From assembly GCA_934565795.1 (NCBI GenBank), contig CAKTIM010000012.1, positions 1 to 57,616 of the forward strand: a stretch of 57,616 bases of DNA, read 5' to 3'. The stretch's first letter is position 1; the number at the start of each line of letters is the position of its first letter. The translations under genes and the position numbers were made by a program. Positions 7,511 through 15,624 of this stretch are shown here, piece after piece. Origin of the DNA: an uncultured Oscillospiraceae bacterium. Its GTDB lineage: Bacteria > Bacillota > Clostridia > Oscillospirales > Oscillospiraceae. The notes under the pieces were generated by a model that saw nothing but the letters and a program-made list of their open reading frames with translations, was not told the DNA's origin and ran no database searches.

Positions 7511-8184
7511 GAGAGCAACTTGTGCAATACGTCAATCTCCTGTTCGCCGGGAGCGACGGCACGGAGGAGATCAAGCAGGAAATCCTGCAAAATACCCTGG
7601 ATCGGTTCGACGATCTGGTGGCCCGGGGAAGCACGGAGGAGGCAGCCTATCGCCAGGCCATCGCGGGCATCGGCGACGTGGGCGAGATCCTCGGCGGCAC
7701 CCGGCCCGCGGCTCAGGCCGATGTGCCCCAGGAGGAGGGCGGCAGTCCCCTGCCGGGCTTTGAGGGCACGGGGCCTGCCGTGGCCCGGATGATGCGGGCG
7801 GTGGCCATTTTTCTGTACATCGTCAGCCCGGTGCCCCTGCTGTTGCTGGACGCCTTGGGCTGGGACAATATCGGCCTGTGCCTGACGTTGGTGATCGTCG
7901 CCATTGCCACGCTGCTGCTTCTGACCTTCAAAGCGCCCGCCGGGAAAAAGGGCGCACAGGCAGCGCAGGAGCAGTCGGAGCAGCATCCTTCGGAGCGTTC
8001 CCCCGAGGGCCAGCGGAATCTGGAATCCAGCGTCAAAAAGCTGATGCGCACCCTGGGCGTGGTGCTCTACTTCGTCATCAGCTTTTCCACCGGCGCATGG
8101 CTGATAACGTGGCTGATTTTCCCCATTGAGCGGGCGCTGGAGGGCGTCATCTGTGCCAGCCTCGACCTGCGGGAGGGAAAATAA
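7507..8184 (+). CDS. DUF1700/HAAS-type membrane protein, 225 aa
   Basis: The first 60 residues (EEIKQEILQNTLDRFDDLVA, RGSTEEAAYRQAIAGIGDV) form the helical domain found after PadR regulators in Firmicutes. Two membrane pairs follow, at about residues 100-140 and 180-205, with a hydrophilic linker rich in Gln, Glu and Ser between them. The start overlaps the padR stop. Gene order padR-DUF1700-DUF4097 is a familiar three-gene set. The helical domain is thought to signal between the membrane and PadR, although no biochemical function is established. Confidence 0.8.
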   Translation: MREQLVQYVNLLFAGSDGTEEIKQEILQNTLDRFDDLVARGSTEEAAYRQAIAGIGDVGEILGGTRPAAQADVPQEEGGSPLPGFEGTGPAVARMMRAVAIFLYIVSPVPLLLLDALGWDNIGLCLTLVIVAIATLLLLTFKAPAGKKGAQAAQEQSEQHPSERSPEGQRNLESSVKKLMRTLGVVLYFVISFSTGAWLITWLIFPIERALEGVICASLDLREGK

Positions 8185-8185
8185 T

Positions 8186-9034
8186 ATGAATAAAAAGCAC
8201 AGCGCCGTGGTGCGGCTCATTCTGTTCTCCGTCATTGCCGTCGTTCTGGTCGGCGTTCTGGCATGGGGCATCGGAGGGAAGCCGCTCCTGCGCCATATCA
8301 AGACCTCCATCGTCAGTCAGAACAGCGTAACCCTCGCCGAGGGGACGCCCATCCGTGCCTCGGATGTGGATGAATTGGAAATTTCCTGGGTGGCCGGTGA
8401 CGTGCGCATTGTCCCCGGTACGCAGGAGGAAATCACGGTCACCGAGGAGCTTCTGAACAGCGATCACCCCATGATCCTGCGCCAGGACGGTTCCCGGCTG
8501 GTGGTGGATTTCTGTGAAAGCAGCTGGTACACCAGCCTCTCCGTCCCCAAAAAGAACCTGACGGTAACACTCCCCGCCGGGTGGAGCGGCAAGCGGCTGA
8601 AGGTAAACCTGGTTTCCGCCGGGCTGACATGCAACGATGCGGCCTTTGAGCAGCTGGAGCTGTCCACCGTCAGCGGCGCATATACCTTCCAGCGCTGCGG
8701 CGCGGGAGACATGAAGGTGGAGAGCGTCTCCGGCAACCTGAACTTCGCCGGCACCCTGCGGCAGCTGAAATTTGACGGCGTTTCCGCCAGAGTCAATCTG
8801 ACAGCGCAGGAAGCGCCGGAGCGCATTCAGATGAATTCCATCTCCGGCGACCTGGAGCTGACGCTGCCCGCCGGCTACGGCTTCACGCTGAATAACTCCA
8901 GCCTCAACGGCCGCCTGGATACGGATTTCCCCACCACCGAACAGGGCGGCAGCACCATTAGCGGCGACGGCGCCTGCCAGATAGAACTGAACGGCGTATC
9001 CGCCGGTGTCCATATCCGCCAGGGGGAGCAGTAA
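8186..9034 (+). CDS. DUF4097-family exported beta-helix-like protein, 282 aa
   Basis: An N-terminal membrane anchor at residues 8-28 (VVRLILFSVIAVVLVGVLAW) is followed by a repetitive beta-rich region with SVSGAYTF, SVSGNLNFAG, GVSARVNL and SISGDLEL at about 20-residue intervals. This is typical of DUF4097/DUF2807 putative adhesin repeats. The start has GGGAGGG upstream, two bases after the preceding stop. It is the last gene of the operon and is followed by a strong terminator. Its location outside the membrane and its partnership with the DUF1700 protein are inferred from gene order. Confidence 0.82.
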   Translation: MNKKHSAVVRLILFSVIAVVLVGVLAWGIGGKPLLRHIKTSIVSQNSVTLAEGTPIRASDVDELEISWVAGDVRIVPGTQEEITVTEELLNSDHPMILRQDGSRLVVDFCESSWYTSLSVPKKNLTVTLPAGWSGKRLKVNLVSAGLTCNDAAFEQLELSTVSGAYTFQRCGAGDMKVESVSGNLNFAGTLRQLKFDGVSARVNLTAQEAPERIQMNSISGDLELTLPAGYGFTLNNSSLNGRLDTDFPTTEQGGSTISGDGACQIELNGVSAGVHIRQGEQ

Positions 9035-9041
9035 ATTTACA

Positions 9042-9084
9042 AAAAACGGAGATGCCCGATCACACAGGGCATCTCCGTTTTTAT
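9042..9084. terminator. Bidirectional terminator between convergent operons
   Basis: ACGGAGATGCCC pairs with GGGCATCTCCGT around an 8-base loop, with A and T runs on both sides. It can end the padR operon on the plus strand and the TSUP gene on the minus strand. Confidence 0.92.
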
Positions 9085-9101
9085 TATTGCTCGTCCCAAG
9101 C

Positions 9102-9878
9102 TCAGGTCATGGCATTCACGATCAGGACAACAGCGCCCAGGAGGATCAGGATTATGCCGGTGGCGCGGTTGAGGAAGGCCGGTTCGGCCTTGTTTGCGAT
9201 CCGGGCGGCAATTCTGGCCCACAGGAGGGTGAACAGGACGCACAGCGCCAGCACCGGCAGGTTCGGCGCGCCGCCGATGACGAAATGGCTGACCGCGCCG
9301 GTAAAAGCGGTGAAGGTCATAATGAACACGCTGGTGCCCACAGCGGTTTTCAGCTCATAGCCCAGCACAGAGGTGAGGATCAGCAGCATCATCATGCCGC
9401 CGCCCGCGCCGATGAAGCCGCAGATGAAGCCGATCAGGATGCCGCAGACAATGCTCTGGACAAGGCGCTTTTGCGCGGAGACCTGGGCCATCGCCTCCTT
9501 GGTGGTCATTACCGGCTTGATGATGAATTTGACGCCCAGCAGCATGGTCATAAACACGGAAAAGCTTCCCATGGTGCTGCTGGAAACCAGACTGGAGACC
9601 CAGCTGCCCACCATGGTGAATATCAGCACGGTGACCATCATCACCAGACCGTTTTTGATATCCAGATTTTTGTTTTTCCCATATGTATAGGCGCTGACGG
9701 CGCTGGCCAGCACGTCAGAGGCCAGGGCGATGCCCACCGCCTCGTAGGTGTCCATTTTCAGAAAGGTCACCAGCATGGGGGTGATCACTGCCGCCGCGCT
9801 CATGCCGGCAAAGCCGGTGCCCAATCCCGCGCCCATGCCCGCGAAGAAGCAGACGGCGACAATTGCTAAAGCATTCAT
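9102..9878 (-). CDS. TSUP (TauE/SafE) family membrane transporter, 258 aa
   Basis: A polytopic membrane protein with about 8 hydrophobic helices in two homologous halves. Each half carries a glycine-rich loop: GAGLGTGFAGMSAAAVITPM near the N-terminus and GFIGAGGGMMMLLILT in the middle. These are hallmarks of the TSUP family of sulfite, sulfonate and organic-anion transporters. The substrate cannot be read from the sequence. The start codon overlaps the alarmone synthetase stop by 4 bases, so the two are co-translated, which is an unusual pairing. The operon ends at the shared terminator 9042-9084. Confidence 0.88.
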   Translation of the reverse strand: MNALAIVAVCFFAGMGAGLGTGFAGMSAAAVITPMLVTFLKMDTYEAVGIALASDVLASAVSAYTYGKNKNLDIKNGLVMMVTVLIFTMVGSWVSSLVSSSTMGSFSVFMTMLLGVKFIIKPVMTTKEAMAQVSAQKRLVQSIVCGILIGFICGFIGAGGGMMMLLILTSVLGYELKTAVGTSVFIMTFTAFTGAVSHFVIGGAPNLPVLALCVLFTLLWARIAARIANKAEPAFLNRATGIILILLGAVVLIVNAMT

Positions 9879-10591
9879 TTTTGTTTCTCCTGTTCCGTTT
9901 TGAATTTGTTGACATTGTGATAGATTTGCTCTAATTTACGGTCGATCTCCGAGCAGCCGTGGGCGCATTCCAGCAGCGCCTGGCTGTCCTCCGGGGAGAC
10001 GTAAATGTCCTTTTTATAGCGGATTTTGTGCTCCGTGCTGGCCCACAGATCCATGGCCAGGGTGCGCAGCTGCACCTCCACCTTCATGGACTTTTTCTCA
10101 TTGTGCAGGAAAATCGGCACCGAGACGATCAGGTGCAGGCTGCGGTAGCCATTGGGCTTTGGGTTCTGAAAATAGTCCTTGCGCTGGATCAGGGTCACAT
10201 CATCCTGGTTCAGGAAGCTCTCGGCAAGCATGTAAATATCCGATTGAAAGGTGCACACCACCCGTACCCCGGCGATGTCGTGGATATTCTCCTCAATACT
10301 CTCGATGGACAAAGGGATCTCCCGGCGGATGAGCTTATTCATAATGCTCTCCGGGCTTTTCAGGCGGGTGTGGATGGTCTCAATGGGATTGCGCTCAAAG
10401 GAGAAGGACAAATCCTCACTGAGCACCCGGAATTTCGTCTCCACCTCCATGATGGCGCAGGTATAGAAGGACATCATCTCCCGGTAGGGAGTCGCGTAGC
10501 TCTTCATCCACTGGTTGAATGTCTGCGCGTTGTTCAGATTGATAGAGTCCCCCTTATCCAGGATCAGCGTGCGCACCTGATTTGTTTCCAT
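9875..10591 (-). CDS. Small alarmone synthetase (RelA/SpoT nucleotidyltransferase domain), 238 aa
   Basis: A single-domain (p)ppGpp synthetase that transfers pyrophosphate from ATP to GDP or GTP. The synthetase motifs are TRLKSPESIMNKLIRREI, IHDIAGVRVVCTF and NPKPNGYRSLHLIV, with the catalytic Glu region in EVQLRTLAMDLWASTEH. No hydrolase, TGS or ACT domain is present, and the length fits the YjbM (SAS1) class. The ATG at 10591 has GAGGTT upstream; the longer frame reaches into the promoter and is rejected. It is the first gene of an operon with the TSUP transporter. It probably gives constitutive or stress-induced alarmone independent of ribosomal sensing. Confidence 0.9.
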   Translation of the reverse strand: METNQVRTLILDKGDSINLNNAQTFNQWMKSYATPYREMMSFYTCAIMEVETKFRVLSEDLSFSFERNPIETIHTRLKSPESIMNKLIRREIPLSIESIEENIHDIAGVRVVCTFQSDIYMLAESFLNQDDVTLIQRKDYFQNPKPNGYRSLHLIVSVPIFLHNEKKSMKVEVQLRTLAMDLWASTEHKIRYKKDIYVSPEDSQALLECAHGCSEIDRKLEQIYHNVNKFKTEQEKQK

Positions 10592-10649
10592 AATGAACCT
10601 CGCTTGCCGTATTTCAGCCGCGCCAAAATACTTCATTTTTGATGTATTT

Positions 10650-10678
10650 ATTATACCCCGCACCGCCCCGTATTTCAA
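10650..10678 (-). promoter_or_regulatory. Promoter of the alarmone synthetase operon
   Basis: On the minus strand TTGAAA (10678-10673) and TATAAT (10655-10650) are 17 bases apart. The element is 59 bases upstream of the start at 10591. Confidence 0.78.
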
Positions 10679-10679
10679 G

Positions 10680-10879
10680 AGGAATTCCTGCGAAATTTGT
10701 TAATATTCTGTGGCGGGGCGAAGGGCTACCCGCACGGGTATGTCCGGCGTAGCCCCGGCCGCAGTGTGAATTGGGTTACATAATTCTGAAAAGCCAGAAA
10801 AACCTGTGAAAAATCCAGGGATTATTTATTGAAATTTTATTAAATCTTTTAATCAAGCCCGGTTTTCGACGCATTAGCA
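10680..10879. other. Intergenic region with a nested hairpin, no gene seen
   Basis: Between the divergent promoters lies a G+C-rich hairpin: GGGCTAC (10723-10729) pairs with GTAGCCC (10749-10755) around an inner ACCCG/CGGGT stem. It resembles the decayed intergenic repeats at 15181-15624. The remainder is A+T-rich with no open frame. Confidence 0.5.
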
Positions 10880-10908
10880 TTGACTTTATGGGCGAAATGT
10901 GTTACAAT
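10880..10908 (+). promoter_or_regulatory. Promoter of ftsEX
   Basis: TTGACT at 10880-10885 and TACAAT at 10903-10908 have a 17-base spacer. The ftsE ATG is 61 bases downstream. Confidence 0.78.
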
Positions 10909-10969
10909 TCGGTTACATTGCGGTCAAAGAGCCTTTCTGCGACCAATTTTTATTGGAGATAGATGCAAA

Positions 10970-11650
10970 ATGATTGAATTTACCGATGTCGTCAAAGCCT
11001 ACGGTCACGGTTCCCCTGCGCTGAACGGGGTGAGCATGCAGATCGAGGACGGTGAATTTTGCTTCCTGGTCGGCCCCTCCGGCTCCGGCAAGTCCACCAT
11101 CATTAAGCTGATCAGTGGCGAGCTTCGCCCCACCTCCGGCACCGTCCATGTCAACGGCTATAATCTTGAGCGCATCCGCAAGCGTGAAATCCCCTACCTG
11201 CGCCGCACCACCGGCGTGGTGTTCCAGGATTTCCGGCTGATTGCAAAAATGAGCGTATATGACAACGTGGCCTTCGCCATGCGCGTCATTGGCGCAAAGG
11301 AAAAGGAGATCCGCGACCGGGTGCCCTACGTGCTGGAGCTGGTCGGCCTGGAAAACAAGGCGAAGCGCCTGCCCCGGGAGATGTCTGGCGGCGAGCAGCA
11401 GCGTCTGGCCATCGCCCGCGCCCTGGTGAACAACCCCTCCACCATCATCGCCGACGAGCCTACCGGCAACCTGGATCCGGCCCGTTCCTTTGAAATCATG
11501 TCCCTGCTGCAGGAGATCAACAATCTGGGCACCACCATTCTGGTGGTCACCCATGAGAAAGACCTGGTTCAGCTGTTCTCCAAGCGAGTCATTGTCATCG
11601 ACGACGGCATCATTGTCAGTGACGGAGAGGGGTATTACGATGAAGATTAA
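10970..11650 (+). CDS. ftsE: Cell-division ABC ATPase FtsE, 226 aa
   Basis: FtsE is the ATPase of the FtsEX complex, which controls peptidoglycan hydrolases at the division site from the cytoplasmic face. Walker A is GPSGSGKST, the Q-loop is GVVFQDFRLI, the signature is MSGGEQQR and Walker B is TIIADEPTGNLD. The Asp after the Q-loop (FQDFRL) is typical of FtsE. The start MIEFTDVVKAYG has TTGGAGAT upstream; the longer frame overlaps the promoter. Its stop overlaps the ftsX start by 11 bases. Confidence 0.95.
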   Translation: MIEFTDVVKAYGHGSPALNGVSMQIEDGEFCFLVGPSGSGKSTIIKLISGELRPTSGTVHVNGYNLERIRKREIPYLRRTTGVVFQDFRLIAKMSVYDNVAFAMRVIGAKEKEIRDRVPYVLELVGLENKAKRLPREMSGGEQQRLAIARALVNNPSTIIADEPTGNLDPARSFEIMSLLQEINNLGTTILVVTHEKDLVQLFSKRVIVIDDGIIVSDGEGYYDED

Positions 11651-12530
11651 TAACTTAGGCTACCTGATTAAGGAAGGCTTCCGGGGCATCTTCCTGCATG
11701 GCTTTATGTCCTTCGCCGCCATCTGTGTCACAGTGGCCTGCCTGCTGATCGTGGGCAGCTTCTCCATTCTGGCCTACAACCTGGACGTGATGGTACAGAA
11801 GCTGAACCAGACCAGTGAGATCATGGTGTACATCGACAGCAACTATTCCGGCGCCGAGGCGCGGAGCGTGGGCACCCGGATCAATGCCCTGGACAATGTC
11901 CAGAAGGCGGAATACATCTCCCGGGAAGAGGCGCTGCAAAGCTTCGTCAGCGACCACGACAACAACGCCGCCTTCAACGGCGTCCAGGCCGAGGATCTGC
12001 GCGACCGCTATGTGGTCACCCTGGAGGACAACAATCTGATGAAGCAGACCGACCAGCAGCTCCAGCAGATTCCCGGCGTGGTCAAGACCAACGCCGCCTA
12101 CGAGCTGGCCGAGGGCTTCACCACCATTCAGAACGTGCTGAACATTGTGTCCGTGGCCCTGATCGCCATGCTGCTGGTAATCTCCCTGCTGATTATCTCC
12201 AACACCATCAAGTTGGCCATGTACGACCGCAAGGACGAGATCGCCATTATGAAAATGGTGGGCGCGACCAACAGCTTCATCCGCCTGCCCTTCGTGGTGG
12301 AGGGCTTCACCCTGGGCATGATCGGCGCTGTGCTGGCCTTCGGCCTGGAGTGGGTGCTCTATGATACCCTGGTGGAGCGGCTGGCCTCGGTGGACGCGCT
12401 GCGGCTGTTCTCCTTCGTCCCCTTCGTGGGCGACCTGCTGATCCCCATGGTGATCGTCTTTGGCGGCGCAGGACTGTTCGTCGGCATCGTCGGCAGCTGG
12501 ACTTCCATCCGTAAATTCATGGATGTGTAA
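11640..12530 (+). CDS. ftsX: Cell-division permease-like protein FtsX, 296 aa
   Basis: FtsX transmits FtsE ATP hydrolysis across the membrane to extracellular hydrolase activators. There is one N-terminal membrane helix (residues 20-45), an extracellular domain (45-170) with YISREEALQSF and ELAEGFTTIQNVLNI, then three helices at about 175-200, 220-245 and 265-290. The motif DRKDEIAIMKMVGATNSFIR before the second helix is diagnostic. It overlaps ftsE and is followed 57 bases later by the first of two M23 proteins, its probable partners. Confidence 0.95.
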   Translation: MKINNLGYLIKEGFRGIFLHGFMSFAAICVTVACLLIVGSFSILAYNLDVMVQKLNQTSEIMVYIDSNYSGAEARSVGTRINALDNVQKAEYISREEALQSFVSDHDNNAAFNGVQAEDLRDRYVVTLEDNNLMKQTDQQLQQIPGVVKTNAAYELAEGFTTIQNVLNIVSVALIAMLLVISLLIISNTIKLAMYDRKDEIAIMKMVGATNSFIRLPFVVEGFTLGMIGAVLAFGLEWVLYDTLVERLASVDALRLFSFVPFVGDLLIPMVIVFGGAGLFVGIVGSWTSIRKFMDV

Positions 12531-12587
12531 GCAACCAAATCAAACAAGGAGGCGGCCTCCACGGGAGACAGCCTTCAAGGAGAGACT

Positions 12588-13802
12588 ATGAAGAAAGCAC
12601 GAATTCTTCGGTCTGCTGCCGCTGTCCTCGTCTCAGCAATAACGGTTTTCTGCTCCCTCCTCCGCCCGGCCTATGCCGCGACCACCTCTGAAATCAAAGA
12701 CCAGATCACCGAGCTGAAAGTAGAAAACGCCGTCATACAGGCGCAGATCGATTCCGTTCGATCCCAATATAACGCCAACGCCACGGAAATTCAGGCGCTG
12801 GTGGACAAGAAAAATGCCGTCGATCAGGAGATTGCCCTGCTCCACGGCCAGATTCTGAACATCAACGAGCAGCTTCGCATCTATGGTCAGATGATCGCCG
12901 ACGCCCAGGAGCGGCTGGACGACGCCAACCTGCGTCTGGCGCAGCTGAACCGGCAGTACAAAGAGCGCATCCGGGCCATGGAGGAAGAGGGCGAGATCAC
13001 CTACTGGCAGGTCATCTTTGAATCCAGCAGCTTCACGGACATGCTGGATCGGATGAACATGGTGGATGAGATCGCCGCCGCGGATACCCAGCGGCTGGTA
13101 GATCTGCAAGTCGCCTCCGCCACGGTGGAGGAAAATCAGCGCATCCTCAACGAAGAAATGCTCGACCTACAGGAGACCCGGCAGCAGCTTTCCGACAGCG
13201 AGGAAATGCTGAAGGTCAAGCGCACCGAGTCCGACGATATCCTGCGGGATCTGATTGCCAAGCAGAGCGAATTCCAGACGCTGCTGGATGAATCCGAGGC
13301 GCTGCAGAACGACCTGATGAACGAGATTGCCCAGAAGCAGAAGGAGCTTCAGGCGGCGCAGTATAAAGAAGAGCTGGTAAAGATGGCGCTGAAGGGTGAA
13401 AATCCCCCCTCCAACGCCACCTGGATCGAGCCGGTCTCCGGCTATACCATTTCCAGTCCCTTTGGCAACCGCAAGTCCCCCACGGCAGGGGCTTCCAGCA
13501 ACCACAAGGGCGTGGACATGGCCTGCCCCTCCGGCACACCCATTTACGCCACCCGGGCGGGCACCGTCACCATTGCCTCCTATCAGGCAGGCGGCGCGGG
13601 GTACTACGTATCCATCAATCACGGAGATGGCTTTGCTTCCATCTATATGCACATGACCCGTTACGTGGTCAGCAAGGGGCAGTCCGTCGCCCAAGGCGAG
13701 CTGATCGGCTATGTGGGCAGCACCGGCATTTCCACCGGCCCGCATCTGCACTTCGGCGTTTCCTACGGCGGAACCTACGTCAACCCCATGGCCTACCTGT
13801 AA
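12588..13802 (+). CDS. Secreted coiled-coil M23 (LytM) protein, FtsEX partner type, paralogue 1, 404 aa
   Basis: The signal peptide is at residues 1-31 (ending AYAA). Residues 33-265 are a long coiled coil with heptads such as DQITELKVENAVIQAQIDS, the layout of EnvC/PcsB-like regulators. The C-terminal M23 domain starts near 280: SSPFGNRKSP, NHKGVDMACPSGTPI (first zinc ligands H and D) and GPHLHFGV (HxH). All zinc ligands appear present, so it may be an active endopeptidase rather than a degenerate activator. It lies directly behind ftsX. Its coiled coil probably docks on the FtsX extracellular loop. Confidence 0.9.
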   Translation: MKKARILRSAAAVLVSAITVFCSLLRPAYAATTSEIKDQITELKVENAVIQAQIDSVRSQYNANATEIQALVDKKNAVDQEIALLHGQILNINEQLRIYGQMIADAQERLDDANLRLAQLNRQYKERIRAMEEEGEITYWQVIFESSSFTDMLDRMNMVDEIAAADTQRLVDLQVASATVEENQRILNEEMLDLQETRQQLSDSEEMLKVKRTESDDILRDLIAKQSEFQTLLDESEALQNDLMNEIAQKQKELQAAQYKEELVKMALKGENPPSNATWIEPVSGYTISSPFGNRKSPTAGASSNHKGVDMACPSGTPIYATRAGTVTIASYQAGGAGYYVSINHGDGFASIYMHMTRYVVSKGQSVAQGELIGYVGSTGISTGPHLHFGVSYGGTYVNPMAYL

Positions 13803-13821
13803 CACGCAAAGGAGAACGCAT

Positions 13822-15132
13822 ATGAAAAACCGCAAACGTCTTGTTTCCATCCTCGCCGGAATAATGGCAGCCATCATGCTTCTGACGCTTCTGATCAGCA
13901 TTCTTCCGACGAAGGCCTCCGCCGCCTCCTCCAGTGAAATCCGCAAGCAGATCAACTCCCTGCAGGACGACCGCAAGGAGATCAAGAATCAGATTTCCGA
14001 GCTTCAGGTGCAGTACCAGGCGACCTCGGATGAAATTTCCGACATTGTGGCCCGCAAAAATGTAATCGACCAGGAGATCGGCCTGCTTCACTCCGAAATC
14101 ATCAACATCAACGAGCAGATCGGTGCCTACAGTGTACTGATCGCCGATCAGCAGGAGGAGCTGGATGCCGCTGAGGCCCGATTCGACCAGCTGAACGAGG
14201 ACTGCAAGACCCGCATTCAGGCCATGGAGGAGGAGGGAACCGTCAGCTACTGGGCGGTGCTCTTCAAGGCCAACAGCTTTTCCGATCTGCTTGACCGGCT
14301 GAACATGGTGGAGGAGATCGCCTCCTCCGATACCCGTCGCCTGCAGGAGCTGAGCGACGCGGCGCAGCGGGTAGAGGATGCCCAGGCCGAGCTGGCCGGG
14401 GAAAAGGCCGAGCTGGAGGTCACCCGCGCCGAGCTGGATGGCACCCAGAAAGAGCTGGATGCCAAGCGCCAGGAGGCGGATGATCTAATCGTTCAGCTGA
14501 TCGCCAAGAGCGAGGAACTGAAGCTCCAGCAGGAGGATCTGGAGGCCGAGGACGAAGAGCTTCTGGCCCAGATCGCTCTGAAGGAACAGGAATACAACGA
14601 AGCCAAGCTGGAGGAATGGCTTGCCTACATGGCGACCTACGTTCCCCCCACCACCGTGGCTCCCTCCGTCCCCATCAGCGACCCCAACGGGAGCAATTCC
14701 GGCAATAGCGGCAATTCCAACAGCGGCGTCACCGTGGGCAGCTCCTGGCTGGTGCCTTGCAGCTACAAGATGATCTCCAGCCCCTTTGGCTTCCGTGAAT
14801 CCCCCACCACCGGTGCGTCCCGCTACCATCAGGGCGTTGACCTGGCGGCCAACGCGGGCACGCCCATCGTCGCCTCCCGCGGCGGCACGGTGACCATTGC
14901 CAGCTACTCCAATTCCGCCGGCTACTACGTCACCATCAACCACGGTGACGGCTTCTCTTCCATCTACATGCACATGACGAACTATGTGGTCAGCAGCGGC
15001 CAGAAGGTAAACCAGGGCCAGACCATCGGCTACGTGGGCAGCACCGGCATTTCCACCGGCAACCACCTGCACTTCGGCATTGCCCAGAACGGTGCCTACG
15101 TCAACCCGTGCAGCTACGTCAGCCTGTACTAA
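13822..15132 (+). CDS. Secreted coiled-coil M23 (LytM) protein, FtsEX partner type, paralogue 2, 436 aa
   Basis: It has the same plan as its upstream neighbour: a signal peptide ending near KASAAS (residue 35), a coiled coil to about 270, then a Pro/Ser/Asn/Gly linker (NGSNSGNSGNSNSGVTVGSS) that paralogue 1 lacks, then M23. The zinc ligands are visible in YHQGVDLAANAGTP and NHLHFGI. The RBS AAAGGAG is 20 bases after the stop of paralogue 1, so the pair is co-transcribed. The two share long identical blocks (YYVSINHGDGF or YYVTINHGDGF; GYVGSTGISTG), which indicates a tandem duplication. They may be specialised for septal and peripheral hydrolysis. Confidence 0.9.
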   Translation: MKNRKRLVSILAGIMAAIMLLTLLISILPTKASAASSSEIRKQINSLQDDRKEIKNQISELQVQYQATSDEISDIVARKNVIDQEIGLLHSEIININEQIGAYSVLIADQQEELDAAEARFDQLNEDCKTRIQAMEEEGTVSYWAVLFKANSFSDLLDRLNMVEEIASSDTRRLQELSDAAQRVEDAQAELAGEKAELEVTRAELDGTQKELDAKRQEADDLIVQLIAKSEELKLQQEDLEAEDEELLAQIALKEQEYNEAKLEEWLAYMATYVPPTTVAPSVPISDPNGSNSGNSGNSNSGVTVGSSWLVPCSYKMISSPFGFRESPTTGASRYHQGVDLAANAGTPIVASRGGTVTIASYSNSAGYYVTINHGDGFSSIYMHMTNYVVSSGQKVNQGQTIGYVGSTGISTGNHLHFGIAQNGAYVNPCSYVSLY

Positions 15133-15146
15133 CCTCTCCCACACCA

Positions 15147-15180
15147 GGGGACTGCCTCACACCGTTGGGCAGTCCCCTTT
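15147..15180 (+). terminator. Terminator of the ftsEX-M23 operon
   Basis: GGGGACTGCC pairs with GGGCAGTCCCC, followed by TTTTGG. It is 15 bases after the second M23 stop codon. Confidence 0.88.
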
Positions 15181-15624
15181 GGCATCAAAAAAGCGCGGCC
15201 CTACAGGCAGGAAAAAGCCTACCCCCGTAGGGGTCGGCAACCTGCCGACCCTCAACCTCGCGGTTTGGGAAGCACTAAAGATGAACGTATAACAAAAAAG
15301 GATACATCCCCAAGCTTCCCTAAGGGGTGTTGCAGAGCGCAGCGAATCTTTAATAACAATCATTGCCGGTGGCAATGATACCATAATTAAATAGCTGTCG
15401 CCGCAGCGACTGAAGAGGGCACTCAGCCTATGGTTTTGAGAGTGATTTGGTTAAAAAGGTGGAATGTTCAACACTTTGAGTGCGTAGGGGCGGATACCAG
15501 CCGCCCGAAAGCTAACGAAACTGAGCTGTACGGACGAACCACTCAATCCCGGTACCCGGGCGGGGCGACAAATTGCCGCCCCCTACGGAAGTTCTTTAAA
15601 AATGTTCTGAAAAAGGTGAATGAT
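15181..15624. repeat. Intergenic block of short G+C-rich hairpin repeats, no gene seen
   Basis: This stretch has several separate palindromes: GGGTCGGCA/TGCCGACCC near 15230, ATTGCC/GGCAAT near 15362, and GGGGCG/CGCCCC near 15560. Also present is GTAGGGGCGGAT, a phrase typical of decayed intergenic repeats in gut clostridia. TTCCCTAAGG near 15317 looks like a MITE end. No coding frame is supported. The S41 gene reading frame can be extended upstream into it only artificially. Confidence 0.6.
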
